Shown: piece by piece, positions 1 through 5,417 of the stretch | How the letters are laid out: each line of letters begins with the position of its first letter | Numbering within the stretch: the stretch's first letter is position 1 | DNA from: Clostridiales bacterium | Lineage (GTDB): Bacteria > Bacillota > Clostridia > Oscillospirales > Oscillospiraceae | Direction of reading: 5' to 3' | DNA: 10,436 nucleotides | Assembly: GCA_902363045.1 (NCBI GenBank) | Contig: CABIYX010000014.1 | Span: forward strand, 35,355-45,790 | Notes under the pieces: generated by a model | What the model was told of the DNA's origin: nothing | The model's input: the letters and a program-made list of their open reading frames with translations, nothing else | The model's database searches: none | Program-made: the position numbers and the translations under genes

Positions 1-21
1 ACTTTTTATAAAACCGGCGGC

Positions 22-41
22 GGACCGCTCAGAGCGGGTCC
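22..41 (-). terminator. Possible weak terminator hairpin at the end of the metallopeptidase gene
   Basis: On the minus strand an inverted repeat (GGAC-C-GCTC against GAGC-G-GTCC) spans the stop codon of the metallopeptidase gene. A GC-rich stretch follows, then TTTTAT and the window edge. The T-tract is not directly next to the stem, so this is at best a weak intrinsic terminator. It could equally be a chance repeat. Confidence 0.3.
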
Positions 42-409
42 CCATACTCCTCCCGGGCCTGGCGGAGGAACTCCGCGTCCTTGTCATCCAGGGCGTGGAG
101 CCCGGCAGTCTCCTCCATGTGGTGGGTAAACTCGTGGGCCACGGTGGCAAAGAGTTCGTCCTTCCAGACCTCCTCGTCCTCCTCCGCCAGCAGGGCGGCG
201 AAGGAGCCGTAGTACAGGACGATGTACCGCCCCAGCAGGTCGTGGCAGTACTCCCCCATGATGTACATCTCCCCCGGCGGGAACTCCGGGTCCGGAAGGG
301 CCTCCTCCGCCAGCTGGATGCCTCCGTCCAGCTCCTCGAAAAACACATCCGGGAAATCGCCGGAGATCTCCTCCAGCCAGTCCCCCACCTGCTCATAGCT
401 TGGAACCAT
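29..409 (-). CDS. Small zinc metallopeptidase-like protein (zincin, PF06262-like)
   Basis: Encodes 126 aa. The key motif is HEFTHHME at residues 92-99, an HExxH zinc site with a second His directly after it. It is preceded by GRYIVLYYGSF (60-70), a block I recognise from the short Firmicute 'metallopeptidase family protein' group related to Zincin_1. There is no signal peptide or membrane helix, so it should be cytosolic; the protein is very acidic. The length is usual for this family, whose members are single minimal zincin domains with unknown substrates. The start is ATG at 407-409, with AAGGAGG at 417-423 seven bases upstream. It lies 41 nt after the second chromate-transporter gene on the same strand, so it may be the last gene of that operon, though a functional link is not evident. 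The fold assignment is fairly sure; proteolytic activity is inferred only from the motif. Confidence 0.85.
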   Translation of the reverse strand: MVPSYEQVGDWLEEISGDFPDVFFEELDGGIQLAEEALPDPEFPPGEMYIMGEYCHDLLGRYIVLYYGSFAALLAEEDEEVWKDELFATVAHEFTHHMEETAGLHALDDKDAEFLRQAREEYGDPL

Positions 410-450
410 GCAGTCGCCTCCTTGTTCAAAATCGGAGCCCGGGACCGGGT

Positions 451-996
451 TCAGACCGGGAAAGGCCCAAAAAAGAGCAGTCCCAGCAGGGCGCTCAGAC
501 CGATGACCTTGGGGACGGACATCCGCACCCGGAGCAGCAGGTACAGGTCCAGCAGGCCGATCCCGACAGCGGGAAGGCTCACGCCTCCGGCAGCGGCCCG
601 GTAGTTGGTCAGCGACAGAGAGACCATCACCCCGGCGATCATCCCCACGCAGGCGGGGCGTACCCCCGTGAGCAGCTGCTCCATGCGCCGGTTCCGCTTG
701 AAGCGCTCAAAAAACAGGGCAGCGGCGGCGCACAGCGTCAGAGTGGGGGACAGCGCCCCCAGGTTGGCGGCCACGGCCCCCGGGAGTCCCGCCGCGTGGA
801 TCCCGGCGAAGGTGGCGCAGTTGAGACCCAGGGGCCCGGGGGTCATCTCCGCAATGGCCACAATGTCAGACACCTCAGCGGCAGTCATCCAGCCGTGGGA
901 GAGGACCTCGCTGGTAATGAGCGGGATCATGGACAGCCCGCCGAAGCTGGTGAAGCCGATCTTCACAAAGCTCCAAAACAGCTCAAGCAGCACCAT
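451..996 (-). CDS. Chromate transporter family protein, short-chain (second half of pair)
   Basis: Encodes 181 aa, a single CHR domain (PF02417) as in two-gene short-chain chromate transporters. Seen in the protein: an N-terminal helix leading into FVKIGFTSFGG (9-20), the MTPGP motif at 51-55 followed by LNCATFAG, and several further hydrophobic segments (about 72-95, 113-130, 140-157, 163-180). CHR proteins are inner-membrane antiporters; proven members export chromate with sulfate linkage, but many gut homologues are untested and the real substrate may differ. The reading frame can be extended upstream to 1020, but the ATG at 994-996 is preferred because AGGAGG sits 8 nt upstream and the protein then starts like its relatives. 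It overlaps the end of the partner gene by 14 nt, which suggests translational coupling and a heteromeric transporter. Confidence 0.85.
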   Translation of the reverse strand: MVLLELFWSFVKIGFTSFGGLSMIPLITSEVLSHGWMTAAEVSDIVAIAEMTPGPLGLNCATFAGIHAAGLPGAVAANLGALSPTLTLCAAAALFFERFKRNRRMEQLLTGVRPACVGMIAGVMVSLSLTNYRAAAGGVSLPAVGIGLLDLYLLLRVRMSVPKVIGLSALLGLLFFGPFPV

Positions 997-1555
997 GGCC
1001 GTTCCCTCCTCTCCGCTCATAGAACTCGCACAGGGCGATACCGCTCGCCACGCCCATCAGCACCAGCCACACGCAGCTCACATCGAAAAACAGATACAGG
1101 GCGAAGGACAGCAGAGCCACCGCCGCGCAGGGCGGAAAGCGGAAGGCTCCCTTCACCAGGTTCAGGGCAGCGGCGGCCATGATGGGCACGATGGAGGCCC
1201 GCACCCCGGTCATGGCGGCCATCACCCACAGGTTGTCCCGCACCGCGGTATAGCAGTAGGTGAGAAGGGCCAGCACCGCCATGGGGGGCAGCACCATCCC
1301 CAGCACACAGGCCACGCCTCCCGCCAGCCCGGCGGCGTGGCAGCCGTACAGCATGGCCACGTTTCCGATCATGGTGCCGGGGAGGCTGCGCCCCACGCTG
1401 GTCAGATCCAGCAGCTCCTCGTTGGTAATGGTATGCCTCTGCTCCACATACAGCTGCTGCATTTGGGCCACGATGCTCCAACCGCCGCCGAAGGTAAAGC
1501 AGCCGAACTTCATAAATTGGACAAACAGGACGGCGATGTCCTTCCAGCGCCTCAT
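983..1555 (-). CDS. Chromate transporter family protein, short-chain (first half of pair)
   Basis: Encodes 190 aa, a CHR-domain membrane protein paired with the downstream gene. Family signs are KFGCFTFGGGWS (16-27), an LPGTMIGNVAMLYG block at 58-71 and a Gly/Ala-rich helix (73-98). The block normally reads PGP; here it is PGT (59-61), a change that may affect the ion path. The C-terminus (about 143-175) holds two more hydrophobic segments and ends in a short basic/polar tail. The frame stays open up to a GTG at 1589-1591, which would add a 12-residue acidic extension, but no ribosome site precedes it. ATG at 1553-1555 has AAGGGG 8 nt upstream and gives the usual N-terminus. It is the first gene of the chr pair and has its own candidate promoter at 1607-1635. 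Confidence 0.85.
   Translation of the reverse strand: MRRWKDIAVLFVQFMKFGCFTFGGGWSIVAQMQQLYVEQRHTITNEELLDLTSVGRSLPGTMIGNVAMLYGCHAAGLAGGVACVLGMVLPPMAVLALLTYCYTAVRDNLWVMAAMTGVRASIVPIMAAAALNLVKGAFRFPPCAAVALLSFALYLFFDVSCVWLVLMGVASGIALCEFYERRGGNGHGAA
1005..1010 (-). promoter_or_regulatory. Ribosome binding site deciding the start of the second chromate-transporter gene
   Basis: A perfect AGGAGG on the minus strand lies 8 nt upstream of the ATG at 994-996, inside the end of the preceding gene. It makes the ATG at 994-996, not the upstream ATG at 1018-1020, the likely start. Confidence 0.8.
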
Positions 1556-1563
1556 AGATCCTT

Positions 1564-1569
1564 CCCCTT
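1564..1569 (-). promoter_or_regulatory. Ribosome binding site deciding the start of the first chromate-transporter gene
   Basis: AAGGGG on the minus strand, part of a purine run that continues into AAGG, lies 8 nt upstream of ATG 1553-1555. No comparable site precedes the GTG at 1589-1591. Confidence 0.65.
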
Positions 1570-1582
1570 CTTTCTCAGCTCC

Positions 1583-1606
1583 GCCGGACACCCGCCCGGC
1601 TTTTTT
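1583..1606 (+). terminator. Hairpin plus T6 in plus orientation (antisense to the chr leader)
   Basis: GCCGG (1583-1587) and CCGGC (1596-1600) form a five-pair GC stem with an 8-nt loop. Six Ts (1601-1606) follow directly on the plus strand. The shape is that of a short intrinsic terminator, but no plus-strand gene ends here. Read on the minus strand, the same stem would sit at the very 5' end of the chromate-transporter mRNA, just after the candidate -10 box. It may be a 5' stem that protects that mRNA, or a stop for antisense transcripts. Confidence 0.4.
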
Positions 1607-1635
1607 ATCCTATAACAGGAAAAGCCCGCGGTCAA
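1607..1635 (-). promoter_or_regulatory. Candidate sigma-70-type promoter for the chromate-transporter/metallopeptidase unit
   Basis: On the minus strand TTGACC (1635-1630) and TAGGAT (1612-1607) are separated by exactly 17 nt, giving five and four matches to the consensus hexamers. It lies between the LysR gene stop and the first chr gene, so the chr unit can be transcribed independently of the LysR gene. The start point would fall near 1600, leaving a leader of about 45 nt. Confidence 0.5.
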
Positions 1636-1645
1636 GTGGGTACGC

Positions 1646-2620
1646 TCAGCCGGGACACTCCGGGATGACGCGGCTGACCTGGGCCCGCTCCATCTCGCCA
1701 GCCACCTGGAACAGGAGCTCCATAAAATACTTGGCGTAGTGGGTGAGGTAGCGCTGCCGGTGCCGCAGGAGGGACAGAGTCTGGACAATGGGCTCCCCCC
1801 GGTCCATAAGAGGGAAAATGTTGAGCTGATCCCCCAGGATCGAGGCGTTGGACACGATGCCCACCTGGGTGCAATAGCAGGCGGCCAGCCCCTGGGCGCA
1901 CAGGGGGAGAATATGGCTGGTGGCGGTCCCGGTAAAGGGGACGGCGGGGCGTACCTGTTCCCGGGCAAAGTGCTCCCGCATCCGCTGGCCCAGCCGGTTG
2001 TCCATCAGGGCGAAGGGCAGCCGGGCAAAGTCCCGGATCGAGGCCCCCTGGAGGGAGCGCAGCTTGATGCCCCGGACCTCGTCCGGGGAATAGTGCTGGC
2101 GCAGCAGGCTCTCCGGGACACAGAGATAGACCTGCTCCTGGTACAGCTGCTGCTCCAGCAGGTCCGGGCTGTACGAGCCGGAGAGGACCACGGCGAAGTC
2201 CAGCTCTCCGTTGGACACCAAGGTCTCCAGATGAGTGGAGAGCCCATCGGAAAAGCGGACCTGCACCAGCGGATAGCGCCGGTGGAAGTCCGGCAGTAGA
2301 TGAGAGAGGATCCAGGCCCCCCGCTGTGAACCCGCTCCCAGCTTCAGTGTGCCCCGCTCCTGCTGCTCGATGTCGGAGAGGATGTCCTCCAGGTTCCGCT
2401 CCTCCTTCCTCACCACCTGGGCGAAGGAGAGGACGAACTCCCCCGCACAGGTGAGGGACAATGTTGGCTTTCGGTACAGCAAAGGACAGCCGTAGTGCTG
2501 CTCCAGGCGGTGGATATGATTGCTGAGGGTCTGTTGGGAGATATACAGCCGCTGGGCTGTCCGGGTCATGTTCAGGTCCTTGGACAACTCCTGAAAGTAG
2601 TAGAGACTGATGAGATCCAT
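1646..2620 (-). CDS. LysR-family transcriptional regulator, divergent from the organic-acid cluster
   Basis: Encodes 324 aa, the normal LysR size. The N-terminal winged helix-turn-helix (about 3-60) is clear: YYFQELSKDLNMTRTAQRL, then ISQQTLSNHIHRLEQHYG and LLYR, ending at TCAGE. A linker helix (61-90) carries KEERNLEDIL. The C-terminal effector domain begins near TLKLGAGSQRG (about 92-102) and has the LDFAVVLSG strand typical of the periplasmic-binding-protein-like fold. The start is ATG 2618-2620, with GGGAGG about 7-8 nt upstream; the same frame stays open far upstream, but that part is antisense to the dehydrogenase gene and is not coding. Divergent placement 150 bp from an eight-gene catabolic cluster makes it the likely activator of that cluster, with a pathway intermediate as coinducer. 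Target and ligand are inference. Confidence 0.92.
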   Translation of the reverse strand: MDLISLYYFQELSKDLNMTRTAQRLYISQQTLSNHIHRLEQHYGCPLLYRKPTLSLTCAGEFVLSFAQVVRKEERNLEDILSDIEQQERGTLKLGAGSQRGAWILSHLLPDFHRRYPLVQVRFSDGLSTHLETLVSNGELDFAVVLSGSYSPDLLEQQLYQEQVYLCVPESLLRQHYSPDEVRGIKLRSLQGASIRDFARLPFALMDNRLGQRMREHFAREQVRPAVPFTGTATSHILPLCAQGLAACYCTQVGIVSNASILGDQLNIFPLMDRGEPIVQTLSLLRHRQRYLTHYAKYFMELLFQVAGEMERAQVSRVIPECPG

Positions 2621-2641
2621 CGTGCCGCCTCCCGCATCGCT

Positions 2642-2672
2642 ACAAAATTTCTTTGTCGAAAAATGAAGAAAT
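2642..2672. promoter_or_regulatory. Overlapping dyads, candidate LysR operator (autoregulatory side)
   Basis: Two inverted repeats overlap. ACAAA-N5-TTTGT covers 2642-2656. ATTTCTT-N12-AAGAAAT covers 2647-2672 with perfect 7-bp arms. They lie 22 to 52 bp upstream of the LysR gene start in an AT-rich divergent region, where LysR proteins usually bind. Neither fits the T-N11-A rule exactly, so the operator assignment is tentative. Confidence 0.4.
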
Positions 2673-2686
2673 CTCTGTTTGATTTT

Positions 2687-2716
2687 TTGACTGGTCCATA
2701 TTACCATGATTTTAAA
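2687..2716 (+). promoter_or_regulatory. Candidate promoter of the eight-gene cluster with an internal dyad
   Basis: TTGACT (2687-2692) and TTTAAA (2711-2716) are spaced by 18 nt and face the cluster. The spacer holds TGGT-N7-ACCA (2692-2706), a 15-bp dyad of the size used by LysR proteins. The -10 box is weak, as expected for an activator-dependent promoter. A 9-bp direct repeat (ATGATTTTA) follows and overlaps its 3' end. Confidence 0.45.
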
Positions 2717-2735
2717 CGAAACGCAAATGATTTTA
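2706..2735. repeat. 9-bp direct repeat ATGATTTTA, 21-bp period
   Basis: ATGATTTTA occurs at 2706-2714 and 2727-2735, a period of 21 bp or two helical turns. A related TGATTTT is at 2680-2686. Same-face spacing upstream of a regulated gene could mark binding by a dimer or tandem protein, but short AT-rich repeats also arise by chance. Confidence 0.4.
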
Positions 2736-2770
2736 TGAAAAATATACAGGACCATTGAGGAGGAATTTTT

Positions 2771-3742
2771 ATGGCGATTCGAGTACTGCTTCCCCAGCCC
2801 ATTCTGCCGGCTGGCTATGAGTATCTGCATGAGCACGGCTATGAGGTGGTGGACGGCCGCGGCTTTACCGAGGAGGACATCATCGCGGACATCGGCGACT
2901 GCGACGCGATGATCGTCCGGACGGCAAAGATCACAGAGAAGATTTTGGACGCGGCCCCCAAGCTGAAGATCCTGGCCCGTCACGGCGCCGGGTATGACGG
3001 GGTGGACCTGCAGGCGGCCCGGAAGCACGGTGTTCTGGTGTGCACCGCCGGCGGTGCCAACGCCATCTCGGTGGCCGAGCTGACCATCTTCTATATGCTC
3101 TACTGCTCCCGGAACTTCAAGAAGGTGGAGAAGCTGTATCTGGAGGACTACCGCAAGGCCAAGATGGGCATCCCCAAGACCGAGCTGGAGGGCAAGACCC
3201 TGGGCCTGGTGGGCCTGGGCAACATCGGCAAGCTGGTGGCCAAGAAGGCCGCTCTGGGCTTTGACATGACGGTGCTGGCCTACGACCCCTTCGCCAAGAA
3301 GGAGGGCCTGCCTGAGTACATCCAGCTGGTGGAGGACCGGGACGAGATCTTCAAGCAGAGCGACTACGTCTCCCTCCACGTCCCCGCCACCCCTGAGACG
3401 GTCCACTCCATCAGCGACCGGGAGTTCGATCTGATGAAGGACACCGCGTACCTCATCAACGCCGCCCGTGGCTCCATCGTGGACGAGCCCGCCCTGATCC
3501 GCGCCCTGGAGGCCGGGAAGATCGCCGGCGCCGGCCTGGACACCCTGGAGAAGGAGCCCATCGACCCCAGCAACCCCCTGGTTTCCATGGACAACGTGCT
3601 CACCGCCCCCCACATCGGCGGCGCCACCAAGGAGGCCTCCAGCCGCTCCTCCGTGGCCTGCGCCCAGGCCATCGACGACTACTTCTCCGGCCGGACCCCC
3701 AAGTTCGTGGTGCCTGAACTGCGGGATCTGCTGAACAAATAA
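2771..3742 (+). CDS. D-isomer-specific 2-hydroxyacid dehydrogenase (SerA/phosphoglycerate dehydrogenase-like)
   Basis: Encodes 323 aa, the short form with no C-terminal ACT or ASB domain. The N-terminal substrate-binding lobe (about 1-100) is followed by the NAD domain with GLGNIG at 148-153 and YDP at 171-173, whose Asp indicates NAD rather than NADP. The family's catalytic set is complete: Arg233 (in NAARGSIVDE), Glu262 (in EKEP) and His281 (in APHIGG). It reversibly oxidises a 2-hydroxyacid to a 2-oxoacid in the cytosol. As the first gene of a carboxylate-uptake and aldolase cluster it is more likely catabolic than a serine-biosynthesis enzyme; (S)-sulfolactate dehydrogenase SlcC is a related known role. 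GAGGAGG lies 7 nt before ATG. Codon use is strongly biased to GC-ending codons, suggesting high expression. The exact substrate is unknown. Confidence 0.93.
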   Translation: MAIRVLLPQPILPAGYEYLHEHGYEVVDGRGFTEEDIIADIGDCDAMIVRTAKITEKILDAAPKLKILARHGAGYDGVDLQAARKHGVLVCTAGGANAISVAELTIFYMLYCSRNFKKVEKLYLEDYRKAKMGIPKTELEGKTLGLVGLGNIGKLVAKKAALGFDMTVLAYDPFAKKEGLPEYIQLVEDRDEIFKQSDYVSLHVPATPETVHSISDREFDLMKDTAYLINAARGSIVDEPALIRALEAGKIAGAGLDTLEKEPIDPSNPLVSMDNVLTAPHIGGATKEASSRSSVACAQAIDDYFSGRTPKFVVPELRDLLNK

Positions 3743-3777
3743 CAGTTTTTCCCACAATATGATAAGGAGCTGTTCTT

Positions 3778-4575
3778 ATGATGACGGAAAACCGCTTGAG
3801 ACGGCTGCTGAACGAGGGCAAGCCGTCGGTGTCCACCCGGATCTGGAGCACATGGCCGTTTTATACTGAGTGTGTGGGCGCGACCGGAAATTATGACTAC
3901 ATGGAATTCGTAGCCGAATACGCCCCCTTCGATCAGTGCGACCTGGAAAATATCGCCCGGGCCGCCGAGCTGTACAACATGGGCACCATGTTCAAGGCAG
4001 ATCTGCAAAACCGGGCCTATGTGGCCCAGAAGGCCGTTGCCTCCGGCTTCCAGGCCATCAATTTTGCCGATCACCGCACCGCGGACGAGGTGCGTGAGAC
4101 CATTGCCATGGTCAAGCCGATGACCGATGAGATCGACGGGCTCTACGGCTGCCCCCGCCGGCGCTTCATCTCCTCCCCCCTGGGCGTAAGCCAGACGGAG
4201 CACATCAAGCGTCTGAATGACATCGTGCTGTGCTTTATGATCGAAAAAAAGGCCGCTATGGACAACATTGAGGAGATCTGTGCCGTTCCCGGCGTAGACA
4301 TGGTGCAGTTTGGTCCCTCCGACTACTGCATGAGCCGCGGCTGGGACCGCACCGGCCACACCGAGGAATTCAAGGCCGCCGAGCGCAGGATGATCGAGGT
4401 TGCCCTCCGTCACGGCGTTCAGCCCCGCTGCGAGATCAACACCCCGGAAGAGGCCCAGTACTACATTGATCTGGGCGTGAGACACTTCAGCCTGGGCGAC
4501 CAACTGGCCAAGCTGAAGGAGCTGTGGGCGCATGAGGGCGCGAAAATGCGTCAGATTGCGGACGGGCTCCTGTAA
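3778..4575 (+). CDS. HpcH/HpaI-family aldolase-like protein with altered active site
   Basis: Encodes 265 aa, a TIM-barrel length typical of HpcH/HpaI class II pyruvate aldolases, which cleave 4-hydroxy-2-oxo acids to pyruvate plus an aldehyde. The metal site is kept: Glu156 (in MIEKKAA) and Asp182 (in FGPSD), 26 residues apart as for E149/D175 of E. coli HpaI from memory. However, HpaI's DGEHAP becomes VAEYAP here (45-50), so the catalytic Asp42/His45 pair is Val45/Tyr48, Arg70 aligns with Lys73 and Gln147 with Met154. It may therefore do different chemistry, such as lyase, decarboxylase or a different aldol reaction, or have a modified mechanism. AAGGAG lies 8 nt before the first of two adjacent ATGs; starting at the second would remove one residue. 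It lies 35 nt after the dehydrogenase gene and is likely in the same operon. It uses more AT-ending codons than its neighbours. Confidence 0.85.
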   Translation: MMTENRLRRLLNEGKPSVSTRIWSTWPFYTECVGATGNYDYMEFVAEYAPFDQCDLENIARAAELYNMGTMFKADLQNRAYVAQKAVASGFQAINFADHRTADEVRETIAMVKPMTDEIDGLYGCPRRRFISSPLGVSQTEHIKRLNDIVLCFMIEKKAAMDNIEEICAVPGVDMVQFGPSDYCMSRGWDRTGHTEEFKAAERRMIEVALRHGVQPRCEINTPEEAQYYIDLGVRHFSLGDQLAKLKELWAHEGAKMRQIADGLL

Positions 4576-4604
4576 GCACAGCCAAGGTTTTCCATACAAA
4601 CCAC

Positions 4605-4618
4605 AGATCGAAGGATCT
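4605..4618 (+). other. Small hairpin before the RraA-type gene
   Basis: AGATC-GAAG-GATCT forms a 5-bp stem with a GAAG tetraloop, followed by seven As that run into the AAGGAG ribosome site of the next gene. It has no T-tract, so it is not a terminator. It could affect mRNA processing or ribosome access. Confidence 0.3.
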
Positions 4619-4638
4619 AAAAAAAGGAGATATGAGAC

Positions 4639-5340
4639 ATGAGTGTAGGAAAAAGAATCTATCTGCAGCGTGAGCTGCCCGACATGAAGCTGGTGGAGGA
4701 GTTCAAGAATATCCCCGCCTCCAACACCGCCGACGTGATGGGCCGCAACTCCGCCATGAACCCCCGGATCCATCTGGTAAGCAAGCCCAAGGCCCAGATG
4801 ATGGCCGGCCCCGCTTACACGGTGAAGTGCCGCGCGGGCGACAACCTGGCCCTCCACGCCGCTCTGAACTTCTGTCAGGAGGGCGACGTCCTGGTGGTGT
4901 CCAACGAGGAGGACAACACCCGCGCCCTGATGGGTGAGATCATGATGGCGTACCTCTGCTACACCAAGAAGATCGCCGGCATCGTGCTGGACGGCCCCAT
5001 CCGCGACATCGACGAGATCGGCAACTGGGACTTCCCCGTCTACTGCACCGGCACCACTCCGGGCGGCCCCTACAAGGAGGGTCCCGGTGAGATCAACGTG
5101 CCCATCGCCTGCGGCGGCGTGAGCGTCAACCCCGGCGACATCATTCTGGCCGATCCCGACGGCGTCATCGTCATCCCCCGGAAGGACGCCCCCGTCATCC
5201 TGGAGGACGCCAAGAAGTTCATGGCCGCCGACGCCGCCAAGCTGCCCGCCGCCAAGAACGGCACCGCCAACCGTGCCTGGGTGCAGAAGACCCTGGACGA
5301 AAAGGGCTTCGAGATCATCGACGACGTGTACCACGCGTAA
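4639..5340 (+). CDS. RraA-family aldolase/decarboxylase-like protein
   Basis: Encodes 233 aa of the RraA/HMG-CHA aldolase family. These metal-dependent enzymes cleave 4-hydroxy-4-methyl- or 4-carboxy-4-hydroxy-2-oxo acids to pyruvate units and often decarboxylate oxaloacetate; the same fold includes RraA, the RNase E inhibitor. Seen: GDNLALHAAL (67-76), GDVLVV (82-87), MGE (98-100), GIVLDGPIRDIDE (114-126) with the substrate Arg122 and metal Asp123, and the DPDGVIVIP block (172-180). The RD-x-DE pattern argues for an enzyme rather than an RNase E partner. I count 22 rather than the reported 20 residues between the upstream Gly and RD, so details of the site may differ. GGAG lies 9 nt before ATG 4639. 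Neighbouring dehydrogenases, permeases and a second aldolase place it in organic-acid breakdown. The N-terminal 15 residues and C-terminal 25 or so extend beyond the minimal RraA core. Confidence 0.88.
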   Translation: MSVGKRIYLQRELPDMKLVEEFKNIPASNTADVMGRNSAMNPRIHLVSKPKAQMMAGPAYTVKCRAGDNLALHAALNFCQEGDVLVVSNEEDNTRALMGEIMMAYLCYTKKIAGIVLDGPIRDIDEIGNWDFPVYCTGTTPGGPYKEGPGEINVPIACGGVSVNPGDIILADPDGVIVIPRKDAPVILEDAKKFMAADAAKLPAAKNGTANRAWVQKTLDEKGFEIIDDVYHA

Positions 5341-5364
5341 GAGAGACGCGTTATCTGCCCGCCC

Positions 5365-5390
5365 CCGCCCGCTGAGGCCGGCGGGAGCGG
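5365..5390 (+). other. GC-rich intergenic hairpin in front of the TRAP-type permease gene
   Basis: CCGC-CCGC (5365-5372) pairs with GCGG-GA-GCGG (5381-5390), giving two 4-bp GC stems separated by a 2-nt bulge and an 8-nt loop. No T-tract follows, so read-through is expected. Stems like this between operon genes often mark mRNA processing or 3'-end protection. It lies in the 77-nt gap after the RraA-type gene, which has strongly biased codons, and before a membrane-protein gene. Confidence 0.4.
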
Positions 5391-5417
5391 AGTTCAACAG
5401 ATAAAGGAGAGAGAAAA

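Noticed and set aside
983..1591. GTG start at 1589-1591 for the first chromate-transporter gene
   Set aside because: No ribosome site precedes it; it adds an acidic 12-residue tail not expected in the family and would begin only about 10 nt after the predicted transcription start.
605..1615. 336-codon open frame on the plus strand
   Set aside because: It is opposite the two chromate-transporter genes and has His/Gly/Gln-rich low-complexity sequence typical of a shadow frame.
2495..2758. 87-codon plus-strand open frame ending just before the dehydrogenase gene, possible leader peptide
   Set aside because: Most of it is antisense to the LysR DNA-binding domain, it has no ribosome site and it ends in the AT-rich promoter.
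2771..3742. Annotation as biosynthetic phosphoglycerate dehydrogenase (serA)
   Set aside because: The fold matches, but the C-terminal regulatory domain is absent and the neighbours are catabolic; no substrate-specific residue allows the serA name.
1646..3757. 703-codon open frame on the minus strand that fuses the LysR protein to a long N-terminal extension
   Set aside because: The extension is antisense to the dehydrogenase gene and crosses the AT-rich promoter region; LysR homology begins exactly at ATG 2618-2620, which has a ribosome site.
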